Below, piece by piece: positions 46,801-57,949 of a stretch of DNA of 64,000 bases. The DNA lies in NCBI GenBank assembly GCA_016758965.1, contig JAEPRB010000179.1:1-64000 (forward strand), written 5' to 3'. The notes beneath the pieces were generated by a model. That model made no database searches, was not told the origin of the DNA, and saw nothing but the letters and a program-made list of their open reading frames with translations. The stretch comes from Circinella minor (taxonomy: Eukaryota > Mucoromycota > Mucoromycetes > Mucorales > Lichtheimiaceae). The first letter of the stretch is position 1. Each line of letters opens with the position of its first letter. The translations under genes and the position numbers were made by a program.

Positions 46801-49637
46801 ATTGGGAAGAACCATCTGGTCATACTGGTCAACAACGATCAGAAAAATTTGATGTTATTCAGGATGTTGAAAACGGCGGATTACGTAAAAAAAGTGATCA
46901 GCAAAAAGACGGTATTTTTGAACCACGGCCTACTCCACGTGGCAGTACCTCTGCCAGAGACACAGGTATTGGTGCAGGTGTAGGTGCAGGTGCAGGTGGA
47001 GCTACTGCTGCCGCGGCCGCTGCTGCTTTGGAAAAGGATGAAAAGTTGAAATCTCAACGAGAAGAATCACATACTAGTAGTACTGGTCAACAACCTGGTG
47101 ATCAAATTAAACAACAACAATATCGAGGTCCTGGTGGAATTACTGATGAACAACCAGTTACTGATCGTATCCAACCTGATGATCAACAACACATCGCGGA
47201 GGGATTTGAAGATCAGCAACAACGACAATCAGATCAGCTACAGGATGATATTAAAAAACGGTCTGAATATGATAATATTAATCAACAACCTTCTCAGCAA
47301 TCTGGTCAACAACAAGATTCTTCTAAGAAGAGTATAGGTACTGGTGCTGCTGCTGGTGCTGCTGCCGGTGCTTTTACTGGTATTGCTTCTTCCGCAGGTG
47401 TTGGTAATAAGAAGATTCCACCAGGTCAAGCACGAGATATGGATCAAAAAACTGGTCAAGACCAACAACAAAACCTTGATAAACTTGGTGAGAAAGATAT
47501 CAAGCAAGCAAACCAACGATATGATCAACAAGATATCGAACAGTTAGGCGAACAACAACCTGGTCAACAAGATATCAATCAATCAAGTCAGCAATTTGCT
47601 CAACAAGATATTAGTCGACAATCAGACCAACAGCAATTCGGTCAAGGAGAGCAACGTCCACAGGGTAAGTTTAAAAAAATGGAAAATAAAAAAAAAAGGT
47701 ATACTATACCAAACCTTATTCAATATGGTTACTAACCTATATGAATTGTACTTTGGATATTAAAAATTATAGTTTCAAGGCAACAACAGCAACAGTCATT
47801 CTCATCGGATCAAAACTTTGAACCAAGCCGAGAAGAAATGGGTGATAAAGCATTTGGTCAACAACATCATGGTGAACAAGCACAATCACTTCCATCGGAT
47901 CAAAACTTTAAACCAACAAGTCAAGAAGAAATGAGTGATAGAGCATTTGGTCAGCAACATTATGGTGAGCAACAACCACAACCTGTACAACAACAGCAAC
48001 CTGTACAACAGGAACAAGGAGTAAACAAACAATTACCTGTACAACAGGAACAAGGTGTAAACAAACAATTACCTGTACAACAGGAACAAGGTGTAAACAA
48101 ACAATTACCTAAGCAACCACAAGAAGAATCTCGGAACGCTGGAGGGGATCATAGCAAATCTAATTCCAAGGATACGATTGGAGGTCAAGCGAAACAACAA
48201 ATTTCCAACATGATGCATCCACAAAATATGATCCCTGATAATATGAAGCAACAAGCTACCAGTCATGGGGGTAGTAGTGGTGGTATTACTGGCGCTCTCG
48301 GAGCAGGTGCAGGTGCAGTTGCTGGAGGGCTTGGTGCTGCTATTGGTGCTGCAAAACGTCGTAGTTCGAAGACTAAACCCGTCGAAAATCCCGAAGAACA
48401 AGGCATTCCTAAAACTTTGGATGGTGCTGTTGGTGGCGTTGATGACGACGCTGTTGGTAATTTGACTTCTCGTCGGGAGAGTCAATCATCAAAACCTCGT
48501 ATAGCTAGTGAACAATCACGCTCTGCTTCTATGGGAGGTGATGCTCGCGGACCTTCTAATGTTTCTGGAGATAATGCCGCCGTTGCTTCAGGTAGTGCCG
48601 GTGGTGCTGCTGCATCTGGTGTAGCGAATCAGCAAGAACCTATTCCTGCTAGTCAAATTATTCAACAAGGAGGTGTGATCTATCATGACCAACCCCCACC
48701 AGAACAACATGATACATTGGGTGGTTCAGGTAATAAATCTAAAGAGGCCTCTACAACAGGAATGAACAAGTCCACTGGCGGTGATACTGGTCCATCTACA
48801 TATCAATCTGGTGGTAGTAGTCAAGCTGCACCCCAAGTTGATAAGATGCCTGCTAGCCAATCTGCTGAAGATCAACAACCCATCGGTCATCAGCAACAGG
48901 AACAATCTATGGGTCAACAACAGTACCAACCTATGGATCAGCAACAGAACCAACCTATGGGTCAACAACAGTATCAGCCTATGGGTCAACAACAGCACCA
49001 ACCTATGGATCAGCAACAGTACCAACCAATGGGTCAACAGCAGTATCAACCAATGGGTCAACAGCAGTATCAACCTATGGACCAGCAACAGTACCAACCA
49101 ATGGGCCAACAAGCTGGTACTGGTAGTATGGGTCAAAGTTATGGACAACAAGGACAACAGCAGTATCCAATGGAACAAGCTGGAAATAGTTCAATGCAAC
49201 AACAACCACAACATTTCCAACAACAACCACAACAGCCCATGAATAATAGTGGTGGTACACAAGAAGGCGCATTTTCTGAAGATGCTGCTGATAATTCTAG
49301 ACGTGTAAGTTTCCAAGATTATGTCAGTGGTAAAATTGATAGACGTCGTGGTTCTTTCAAGGTAAGATAATGTCCAATATATATATATATATTTAATTTA
49401 CCTTTTTTTTTTCTTCGATAATTTATTAGTATTCATTACTTTAAAGATGTATAATATAAATGCTAATATATTTTCACTTTTCATAAAAAAAAAAAAAAAA
49501 AATAGGAAAATATGGGTAAAATTTTCCATAAGAATTCATGGAAACAAGGGGGTCAAGAACAAAAAACGGAGGGAGAACATATGATTGAAGGATATGAACA
49601 TGTACGCCGTCAATCGAAGGAAGGGGCAGCTATGTAA
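43824..49637 (+). CDS. Large disordered protein with collagen-like block and glycine-zipper segments
   Basis: Exons: 43824-43894, 43982-45234, 45303-45341, 45409-45774, 45866-45976, 46085-46285, 46416-46463, 46552-47664, 47773-49361 and 49506-49637, giving 1640 residues with all phases consistent. A basic N-terminus ([18 protein letters not shown]) precedes a Gly-X-Y block of GAPGTA hexapeptides (44250-44400). Seven Gly/Ala-rich hydrophobic segments are spread along it (near 44510, 44920, 45635, 46625, 46965, 47340 and 48285; for example [17 protein letters not shown]), several followed by a basic patch such as HRRKNK or KRRSSK. Gln-rich tandem repeats include three 12-residue units ([12 protein letters not shown]) and about nine [12 protein letters not shown] units. 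It ends with a basic, ordered-looking [20 protein letters not shown] and [16 protein letters not shown]. No family was recognised. The zipper segments could pack in membranes or self-assemble. A structural, septal, vesicle or wall role is conjecture. Confidence 0.85.
44250..44400 (+). repeat. 18-bp tandem repeat coding for (GAPGTA)n
   Basis: About seven near-identical copies of GGTGCTCCTGGTACAGCT. They encode strict Gly-X-Y triplets (GAP-GTA), the pattern of collagen. Flanking degenerate copies extend the Gly-X-Y character to about 44480. Copy number is likely to vary among strains. Confidence 0.95.
47997..48110 (+). repeat. 36-bp tandem repeat (three copies)
   Basis: Three copies of a 36-base unit encoding [12 protein letters not shown] (the last ends in LPK), nearly identical in DNA sequence, inside the large Gln-rich gene. 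Confidence 0.9.
48907..49115 (+). repeat. 24-bp tandem repeat coding for MGQQQYQP units
   Basis: About nine 24-base units alternating MGQQQYQP and MDQQQYQP, with small variations (QNQP, QHQP). The Gln/Tyr/Pro composition is prion-like. Confidence 0.9.
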
Positions 49638-49749
49638 ATAAATAGTAACAATAATAATATATATATTAGTCTTTTTTTTTTTGTGGTTTTCATTTTTGTG
49701 AAATTTATGTACAATGAAAAAAAAAAAAAAAAAAAGATTAATATATATA

Positions 49750-49781
<32 letters not shown>

Positions 49782-49962
49782 GAAGTACTACAATCCACAA
49801 AAAGCATGTAAATAGGAATAATAGTTATAATATGTACAGTATAAAAAAGCAAGGAAATAAACTTATTTTTTTGTATATAAACGAATGAAAAAAAAAATAT
49901 GTTATGTAATAATAATAATAAAAGTCGATTGACTTTTTTTTTTCTTTTGTCCATCATTAATA
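49638..49962. other. 3' spacer between convergent genes
   Basis: Spacer with several long poly-A tracts (49719-49736 and about 49754-49781). No gene was seen. Confidence 0.5.
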
Positions 49963-52900
49963 TTACATCGGTGCTGCACTCCATATATGAACAATTCCTT
50001 GAGATCCAGCTACTCCACCACAAATAATCATAGCAGTTTCATCAACAGCTAAACTTGATACATTACTTGATGTAGGATATGATCGTATTAATTCACCATT
50101 CCTAAATACATCCCAAAGTTTAACTGAACTATCTCCTCCACCAGTAACAAGCGTTCTACCATCAGCCATCCAATGTATACCAGATATTCCCATATCAGAA
50201 TCAATAGGTACTAAATGATCAGCAAGTGTTTCTATATATACAATAATAATAATAGTATTATCGTTAACTTATTTCTTAATTTTGAAAAAGAAGAAAACTA
50301 TAATAGAGGTTTTTTTTTTTTTACGTTGATGTTTAAGTGAAAATAAAGGTCGATCCGCTCGTCTAATGTCAAGTACAACTGTTTCATTATTGGGACTTCC
50401 AGAAGCAACATACGTTTCACATGAACTATTTACAATGATAATAGTAATATTGTTAGTTTATAATAAAAAAAAATCCTTTATCATTTTTTCTTTCCTTTCA
50501 TAAAACTAAATCGATAATTATTTTATATTTGTTACCTCATACGAACAAGATTAACGTCAGGATGATTTGTTCTAGCTTTAATTATAGCCCCAGGAGTACG
50601 AGTATCATTTATATGTACAAACCCATCCCCTTCAAACTCATCAAATGGACTATGATTTCCTGATATAACATACTTTCCAGTACTTGAAATATCGATATCA
50701 CATACAGCACCCTTCATATTTTTATAAGTAATCATTGATTTTCCTCTTTCCACATCAAAACTTTGGATCTATAATTATAGATAAAAAAAAAAAAAATTCA
50801 TTAGGGGGTGGGGGACATTATGGGTAAATATATTATTATTTCAGTTTGCTGTTTAGAGAAAAAAAAAATACACATACAAAACCTAAAGGTGATCGTAATC
50901 CTGATGAAACACCACAGTATAAAATCCCTTTTGAGGGACCACGACCAAATACTAAGGTATCAATGCTTGGATTTTTTGTTATTTTTTTATCAAGTGTGCA
51001 CGTTTGACCAACGCCTACATTACCAACCCCATTCAGTTTCCAAATACAGGCATTTCCATCAGCTGAACCACTAGCGAGAATGTATTCACGAGTATCTGGA
51101 CATACTGCTAGCTGATGAACTTTTTTTTCATGATATGCTATAGTAATAATATAATATAATTATTAATCAAACAACAAACAAAATTAGTTTCCAATCCCAA
51201 TTTTTTTTTTTACCAAAATCAAATATAATAGTAATTCACTTTACTTACATAAGGTCGAAAGCATTTTTCCAGAATTTCCATCCCAAACCTTAGTTTGTTT
51301 ATCATGGGAGGATGTGAATATCAATCGTTGATCATTAGATACTCGTACATCAGTGATAGTATGCCATACATCTGATATTATCATTATTATTATTATTTTG
51401 GATGATATGTATATGTATAGAAAGATTAGTATCATTTTTTTTTCTTTGTTCAATTGAAGTAAGTATATATAACTAAAATATTGAATTTTACCTTGTGCAG
51501 TGCCATCTGCATGTTTATATATCGTTTTATGTCCTCTTAATTGAACTATCCTTTTGTTTTTGGCTGACCAAACACGCAAATTTCCCGGCATATTATATTC
51601 AGGTTGATCATTGCACGCAGAAGCGGCAATGATTTTTATCCTATTACTTCGTAATAAGAAGTCAGTATATTTTTCTTTCTTTATTTACTTTATATATACA
51701 TGACAACATAAGATTAACTTTTCTTTTTGGATTATCCCTTCCCTTTTAACCCCCTCCCCTTCTCCTCCACTCATTGTTTCTATGTAGTATCTTACCGTTT
51801 TCCTTTCTTGTTCAATATCTGCACACCCAAAGTATCTGCACTACCCTCACCAAAAGTAAGTTCGTTTTTCAAATTTGACCAAATAGCCATTTTTTTCATA
51901 TTTGTACGACGTTTACCACCATGACAACGAGAAGACTGGATTAAGTCATATGTCGAAGGCCTTGTTGATTTCCCTATTATATTATTCAGTGATTGTATTA
52001 GTCAATGATTATCACTATTATTATTATTATATAACAATAAAAAAAAATGAAGGATACACTACATGGTTCGTGAGAAATTATAACAGGGTTATGATACGTT
52101 TGTGATCTATTATTTTTCTTATCTTCCCAAAATCTTGAACAATCGATCGCCCGTCGACCCGGTAATTTCATAGCAATTAACTCCCACATACTACCAGTAT
52201 CACTGAATATATCATCTTGGCGACGTTTTTTGGCCCTTCTTTCAGTTTGTTTTGTCATTTCAGAAATGATATCAATTTCCCACTGTTCAAATGGCCAATG
52301 AAGCCAGTCTCCTATTTCTAATTGGGCCCAGTCTTCCCAGGTCACTTGCTGCCAAACAATCCAAGGAACATAAGGTTTTTGTTGTAACAGATCTCCATGT
52401 GATGATTGTTGTTTTGCAAGTCGTTTACTACTGGAACGTTTACTTGTTCTTGTCATTTTCGTCGGTTGTTGCTGATCATTATAAGTCGATGAGGATGATA
52501 CTTGTTGTTCCTGTTGCTGTTCTTGTAATGCATTCAATTCTTCAGGACCTAAGGGACCAATTACGGATATATCATAAGCTTCAATGGTTGATAACAAGAC
52601 ATCTAAATTTGTATTTTCTGGAATCTTCGTTTTCATGGAAGGTTCTGATTCCTTCTTTTTAGTATCATTTATACTCAAAGATGCAATATTATTAGTATTA
52701 TCATCTTCATCGAGTATCTAGAAAGAAAAAAAAAAAGTAAAAAAAAAAAAAAAAATTAGTTATTTATTTGTCTTTCCTCAAAGTTGAATACATTATCCTC
52801 CTCAACCTCTTAGCTATACATCTTCTTTTGCTATTTTACCAATTTAGGATCATCTTCATTTTTAACAATATCCATATTTTGATTAATCAATTGTGACCAA

Positions 52901-54375
52901 TTGATTGGTGTATCGAAATCTTCATCAGGTGCATTCATTGCATGTAATAAATCAATCTCTGTTTCTTTCATCATTTCGGCACCAAAAACAAATTCGGATG
53001 AAGAAATGGAATCATTATCATCTTCATCATCATTATTATTACTGTTGAGATTATTATCATTGATATTTGGTTGTAATCCTAATCTTTGATCAAGATCCAC
53101 TGTGTTGTCAATTAATGTTTGAATTGTTTTTGTTGAAGATGAAGGTAAGGATGATGATAATAGTATAGAGGATTGGTTCATTGTATGGCCACGACGATGA
53201 TTTACTTGCTTTTGTTTCATATCTTGAAGATTATTCGTATTTCCTTTCTGTAATGTAATTTTTCCTACGTTAGAGATCTGAAGTTTTGTTTGTGTTTGAG
53301 ATGCTAATTGTTGAGTCTGATATTGATGTTGATATTGATTTTCGAATCTAAGTGCTGTCATATTATTAAGCTTTTGTTGACCTTGTTGTAAATTTTTTTT
53401 TGGTTGTGATGTTTGTTGTTGTTGTTGTTGTTGTCTTGGAGAATGTTGTGATGGTACCTGTTGCATCTGTTGCCGTATCTGTGGTAAATGTTGTGATGGT
53501 TGTGATGGTTCCATTGTTTGCTGTTCCATACGACGATCCATCGTATCCATGGGTATCGGATGTGTAGAAATAGGTGGTGGTTGTGGCATAATAACTCTTT
53601 GTAATCGTTGCTGTTGTATAATTTGTTGTAAAAGTATTGAGGTAGCAGGCGAGGTGGATGAAGGTCGCGTATCGCTAACCATAGATTCATCTTCGTCATC
53701 CAAATTAATAGGATCGTCGATCGTTTTTCCAATATTAACAAACTTGATATTCTGAATCTTGGGTTGTGAAGGAGCAGAATGTTGTACTGGTGGATTAGAA
53801 TGTTCTGCAAGAACGGGTGATTTTGACTTTTTCGATCTTTTTGTTTCTATAATAATCTCACCATCGTCTTCATCGCTACTTATTACTAATGGATCTTCCT
53901 TTGTGTTACGTGTTGCTGTTGTTGTGGTTGCTAAAGAAGGTAGTTGTTGACGTTGAGATTGTAACGGTGTCATGGTAGTGGTCGTAGAAGAAGAAGCAGT
54001 AGTTGTATTAGTATTGGTAGCACCTTGTTGAGGGATGGGTGGTCTCATTGTTTGATAAATCAAGTTTTCATATGAAGTTTTCCCTAACGCTGAATCAGGT
54101 GTTGTTTTGGATCGTGGTTTTATTTGTCTTTGCTGTTGTTGAATTGTTATTGGATTTGAATGGGGAAAGAGACGACTATACCATGCACTATTGTCAGTAT
54201 TATTATTATTATTATTATTATGACTATTATCAGTATTGGTAGTGATAGGTTGTGGTGAACCTTGATTTTGATAAACAAAGGTTGAAGGTACACGCGTTTT
54301 TTTGCTCGATTGACTGCTCATAGTCCCAGTAGTATTAGTGCAACACACCTGGCGCAAAGACTTTGTAGTACACAC
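49963..54375 (-). CDS. SANT-like and WD40 repeat protein, unknown role
   Basis: Exons: 54375-52840, 52717-52063, 51973-51796, 51646-51492, 51371-51249, 51137-50878, 50768-50536, 50425-50325 and 50231-49963, giving 1169 residues. Residues 1-512 are disordered, Gln/Ser/Thr/Asn-rich, with acidic patches (VISSDEDDGEIIIE, PINLDDEDES) of the kind used as SUMO-interacting motifs. About 670-725 has a Trp-rich region (WIVWQQVTWEDWAQLEIGDW) and a SANT/Myb-like piece (SMWELIAMKLPGRRAIDCSR, then FWED). From about 790 to the end there are WD40 blades: NLRVWSAKNKRIVQLRGH, DKQTKVWDGNSGKML, ASGSADGNACIWKL, YVASGSPNNETVVLDI, VTGGGDSSVKLWDVF and QGIVHIWSAAPM. This suggests a chromatin or transcription scaffold in the nucleus. 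Met19 (54321) is an alternative start. It was not matched to a named protein. Confidence 0.85.
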
Positions 54376-55057
54376 GAAACGCGCTTTTTAATAGGGAGAT
54401 CAGTGTATGCGTGTGTATGAGAAAGAGAGAAAGAAAAAAGAAATTTCTTTTGTTTGCCTGAACTTTACTGTAATCTGAGAATAAAAATTTTGGTTCAAGC
54501 TGAATAGATTAACATAATCTATACTCATGCCCTATTGTATAAGTTAATAGAGCCCTTTAACCAATAATTGATTGATTTACTTAAGGTTAATATGAGACAT
54601 AATAAAATATAGAAGAGTAAAGTATGATTATATATAATGGTCATCATACTTATGTCCACTAATAAAAATGATTAAAGAGTTGGTTATGCATAAATCATAT
54701 ATGTACATAATTTATGCAGAGCTACGTATTCAATACTGTATTATGTTATTTTATATTACGTACATTGAAACCTAAATCCTATTATTATACCATGTGATAT
54801 ATACTACAATATACTGCGATCAAGAAACTACGTATTATGTTTTCTTTCTTAAGCAAACGAGGATGGTGGGAACTTCTTATAGATGCATGCTTATAAAAAA
54901 TAAAGCTTATTAAGTCCAATACCTATAAAATGGATCATGTAACTTATAAAACCCATGACAACATAATTATCAGTGATTTTAGTAAGGAAGGAAACAAAAG
55001 GTTAAAAAAAATTTTTTCAGCAGTACGTAGTGGTAATACCTATGATAGATAAAAGTA

Positions 55058-55427
55058 CAGTAAAACCCCGTTTTTTGCACATATGGGATTTTGGCCTAAA
55101 GGTGTGCAAAAAGCGGGGGTGTGCAAAAATCGGGGGCGCAAAAAGAAAGGAAAATAAAATAGCCGTTCACTTAGGCACTATTATTAGTGTATCGATGGAC
55201 GTCCAAAGTTGCTGACTATAAAAATGGTCTAATATTACTAGTCCTATTTCATCTCAGCATAAGTAAACATACAACTGGGATTTTGCACAGGTCCTTCTGA
55301 AGGTGTGCAAAGTGCAAAAAGCGAGGATTGTGCAATTTTATTAAGTAAAAACTGGGATTTTGGCCAAAAAGTGTGCAAAAAGCGGGGGTGTGCAAAAAGC
55401 GGGGGTGCAAAAAACGGGGTTTTACTG
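55058..55427. mobile_element. pogo/Tigger-like MITE (370 bp)
   Basis: Perfect 23-bp terminal inverted repeats, CAGTAAAACCCCGTTTTTTG plus CAC at 55058-55080 and the exact reverse complement at 55405-55427, flanked by TA on both sides (55056-55057 and 55428-55429), the Tc1/mariner-pogo target duplication. CAGT...ACTG ends are typical of pogo/Tigger elements. Inside each end are several copies of the subterminal motif GTGCAAAAAGCGGGGGT and a shared GGGATTTTGGCC block. No transposase ORF exists, so it is non-autonomous. Perfect ends suggest fairly recent insertion. Confidence 0.93.
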
Positions 55428-55589
55428 TAATGTATTTTTCTAAACAATATTTACTAGTATTAGTAAAGAATTATAATAGCATAACCTCCTTTATTGACGT
55501 TTTAAAATAAAAATCAATTTCAATTATACTGAAAACCTTTCAAGTAGGGAACAAAGCTAAACTAGAGGAGAAGATAAGCATAATAATGG

Positions 55590-55880
55590 GGGAGGGGGGA
55601 ATAGAGTATTATTTTATAGAATATCTCGCACAAAAACGAATAGCTATAAGTACTTACTAGTGGAATAATTAGGCTAATCTATAAATCAACCATTTGCATA
55701 TATTGTGTCACGACTTTGATATACGTATTTACTTTTTAAATATAAAGAAAAAAAAACAATAATCCATTTTTTTCAAGGGATGAATGAAGTGCGATAAAAC
55801 TCATTTTTGGGGAAGCGTTAAGTATTTTTATTGGTAACACTTGTAGGTTTTTCTTCAAAGAACATTCAAAAAAAAAAAGA
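55590..55880 (-). repeat. Dispersed repeat B, copy 2 (inverted)
   Basis: Reverse-complement match to about 18455-18800 over the landmarks TCTCGCACAAAAACGAAT, GTGGAATAATTAGGCTAATC, TGTGTCACGACTTTGATA and TTCTTCAAAGAACATTC. Confidence 0.7.
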
Positions 55881-55929
55881 AGTAGTGTCATATCATAATA
55901 ATTAAACATATAAATAGGCCATTATCGTC

Positions 55930-56530
55930 TTGATTTAATATTAAAATATATTATATACTTTATCAATAAAAAGATGGTTCGTTTTCATATATTCGTTCTC
56001 TTCATCATTATATATGTTTGGATTGTTTTTAACTTATTCAAAAACAATTTCAAACAAAAAAAAAAAGTCGTGTTGGTTACATAATAATAGCACATCACGA
56101 TGTTCCGCCGTATCTCTCCATTGTTCCCTTTTTCAAATATAATCGAGATTTTTCTTCGGTGATCTATAGATACGTATAATATATATCAAAGAAAAGAATT
56201 AACAATCGATTACTTTTATTACCATCATATCATTAGAGTAAAACTTCAGAATAGGAATTTATAATGTCCCTTTTTATTTTTCACTTCTTCCGACTTCCCT
56301 CATCATTTAAAAACTATGGGTGTACCAGCTTGTAGTTAATCATCCTTAAATTACTCTGTCGATATTGTCAAATATTGGCAGTCTATCAATTTATGGCAAA
56401 TCGACGATTGATATTTGAATTGCACTAATGAATAAACATAAAAGAATGTATTAACGTATAATTCCAACAACTATTTAATGTAGTTCTTTTCCCACAGACC
56501 TGTTTTTTTTTGTATGTCTATTGGATTGAT
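55930..56530 (+). repeat. Dispersed repeat A, copy 2
   Basis: Direct match to about 3040-3600. It lies about 50 bases from repeat B copy 2, so the two may be parts of one composite or nested element. Confidence 0.7.
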
Positions 56531-56930
56531 TGGATACAAAAAGGTGAGTGATGCAGATAAAGGATATATAGATTCTCTTTTTTTTTTTTATATATCTGAA
56601 GAAAAAGTTTGTACGTATGCAGTCTATTAAAAAAAAAAAAAAAGAGTCATAAATTCTTCTCAACACTCGTCTCAAGAAATTCAAAGTACTGTACAATGAA
56701 GCATACGTCGGTCTATGTGTAGGTGGCAACCCACTGGATATGCTTAACTGTTCGTTTTCAAAGCAATCAGTTTCAACGCTGGTACCAGCTTTTTCGGGAC
56801 AAACCTCTAGTCCTGAAGTTCTCAACTGTCTACTTAATTTGGAAATATAGGAATTGTGAACCGTTCCGAAATGAGAAGTTATGCTCCAATATTTTCGAGC
56901 GTATTATCGAGGAAAAGTATCAGTGATCTT
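56475..56930. other. Possible decayed coding segment
   Basis: Both strands have moderately long frames just beyond repeat A: minus with GLEVCPEKAGTSVETDCFEN then EQLSISSGLPPTHRPTYASL, plus 56723-56926 with WYQLFRDKPLVLKFSTVYLI. Base composition is less AT-biased than the surroundings. It could be a fragment of a transposon gene. No family was recognised. Confidence 0.25.
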
Positions 56931-57914
56931 AATAAATTTCAATGAACAGTTTATGATTGTGTTTTATATAAAAAAAAATGTTTATGTTGTAAGAATTATA
57001 ATTGATGACTGTAACTAAATATAAAGTTGAATTCTACAGAACCACCTTTGTTTCAGACAACATGTTATTGATAAAGTGGGTGGGAATTGTATTTGACTAA
57101 AAATAAAATAAATAAATACAAGAGCTACACGTATTTTAGACTATACGAATGGTAACCATGGTATTTTTTTTTTTTTGATGTAATATGACACGCTATATAT
57201 TTAATAACTTTTTACTACTGTACAGTATATATTTCTAGTTAAATCTGTAAATATCAATACCAATTTCGTGAAATAAGTACCAGCTTAACTTGTGAATTTA
57301 AACTTACAGCTACAAAAGATAATGTAAGACACCATATATATAGTTAGATGAAACTGTACAGTATCAAAATATGACAACCTATATATTAATGTACTAGCGT
57401 AATTGTTTTTCAAGATATAGTCTTACGTACATCACTATACGTAAAGAGAATAGGTTAGGACTTAAAAAGTTTTTTGTGCTTATTAGAATAGAAGACTATA
57501 GTAATCGGCACTTAATATAAGCATGTCTGTTCAGCTTTCTTATTAACATACGGTACATTATGAATACAATAAGATTTATATATATATATATAAATGAAAA
57601 GTAAGATGAAAAAATAAAAATTATAAGCTTGTTTAATACCATCATAATAAGATTCATCATTATTATTTAGATTAATATGTTGTATATTACAATAATATGA
57701 TATCAATAATATTTAGTGACACGAATGTGTCAAGGTTAGATTTCTGATTATTGTTACACTGTTCATTATTTTTTTACTGTTGAAGATCGTCAACTAATTC
57801 GATTTTGTATATATATATAATCATAAAACGGTACATCAAATACACTAGATAAGATCAACTTTTTTTTTCTGAACTTTTGGCTGTAAATACAGACATCTTT
57901 ACCCGTCTATCAAA

Positions 57915-57915
<1 letters not shown>

Positions 57916-57948
<33 letters not shown>

Positions 57949-57949
57949 T
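57916..57949. repeat. (TC)n(AC)n compound microsatellite
   Basis: A run of TC dinucleotides directly followed by ACACAC. Confidence 0.85.
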
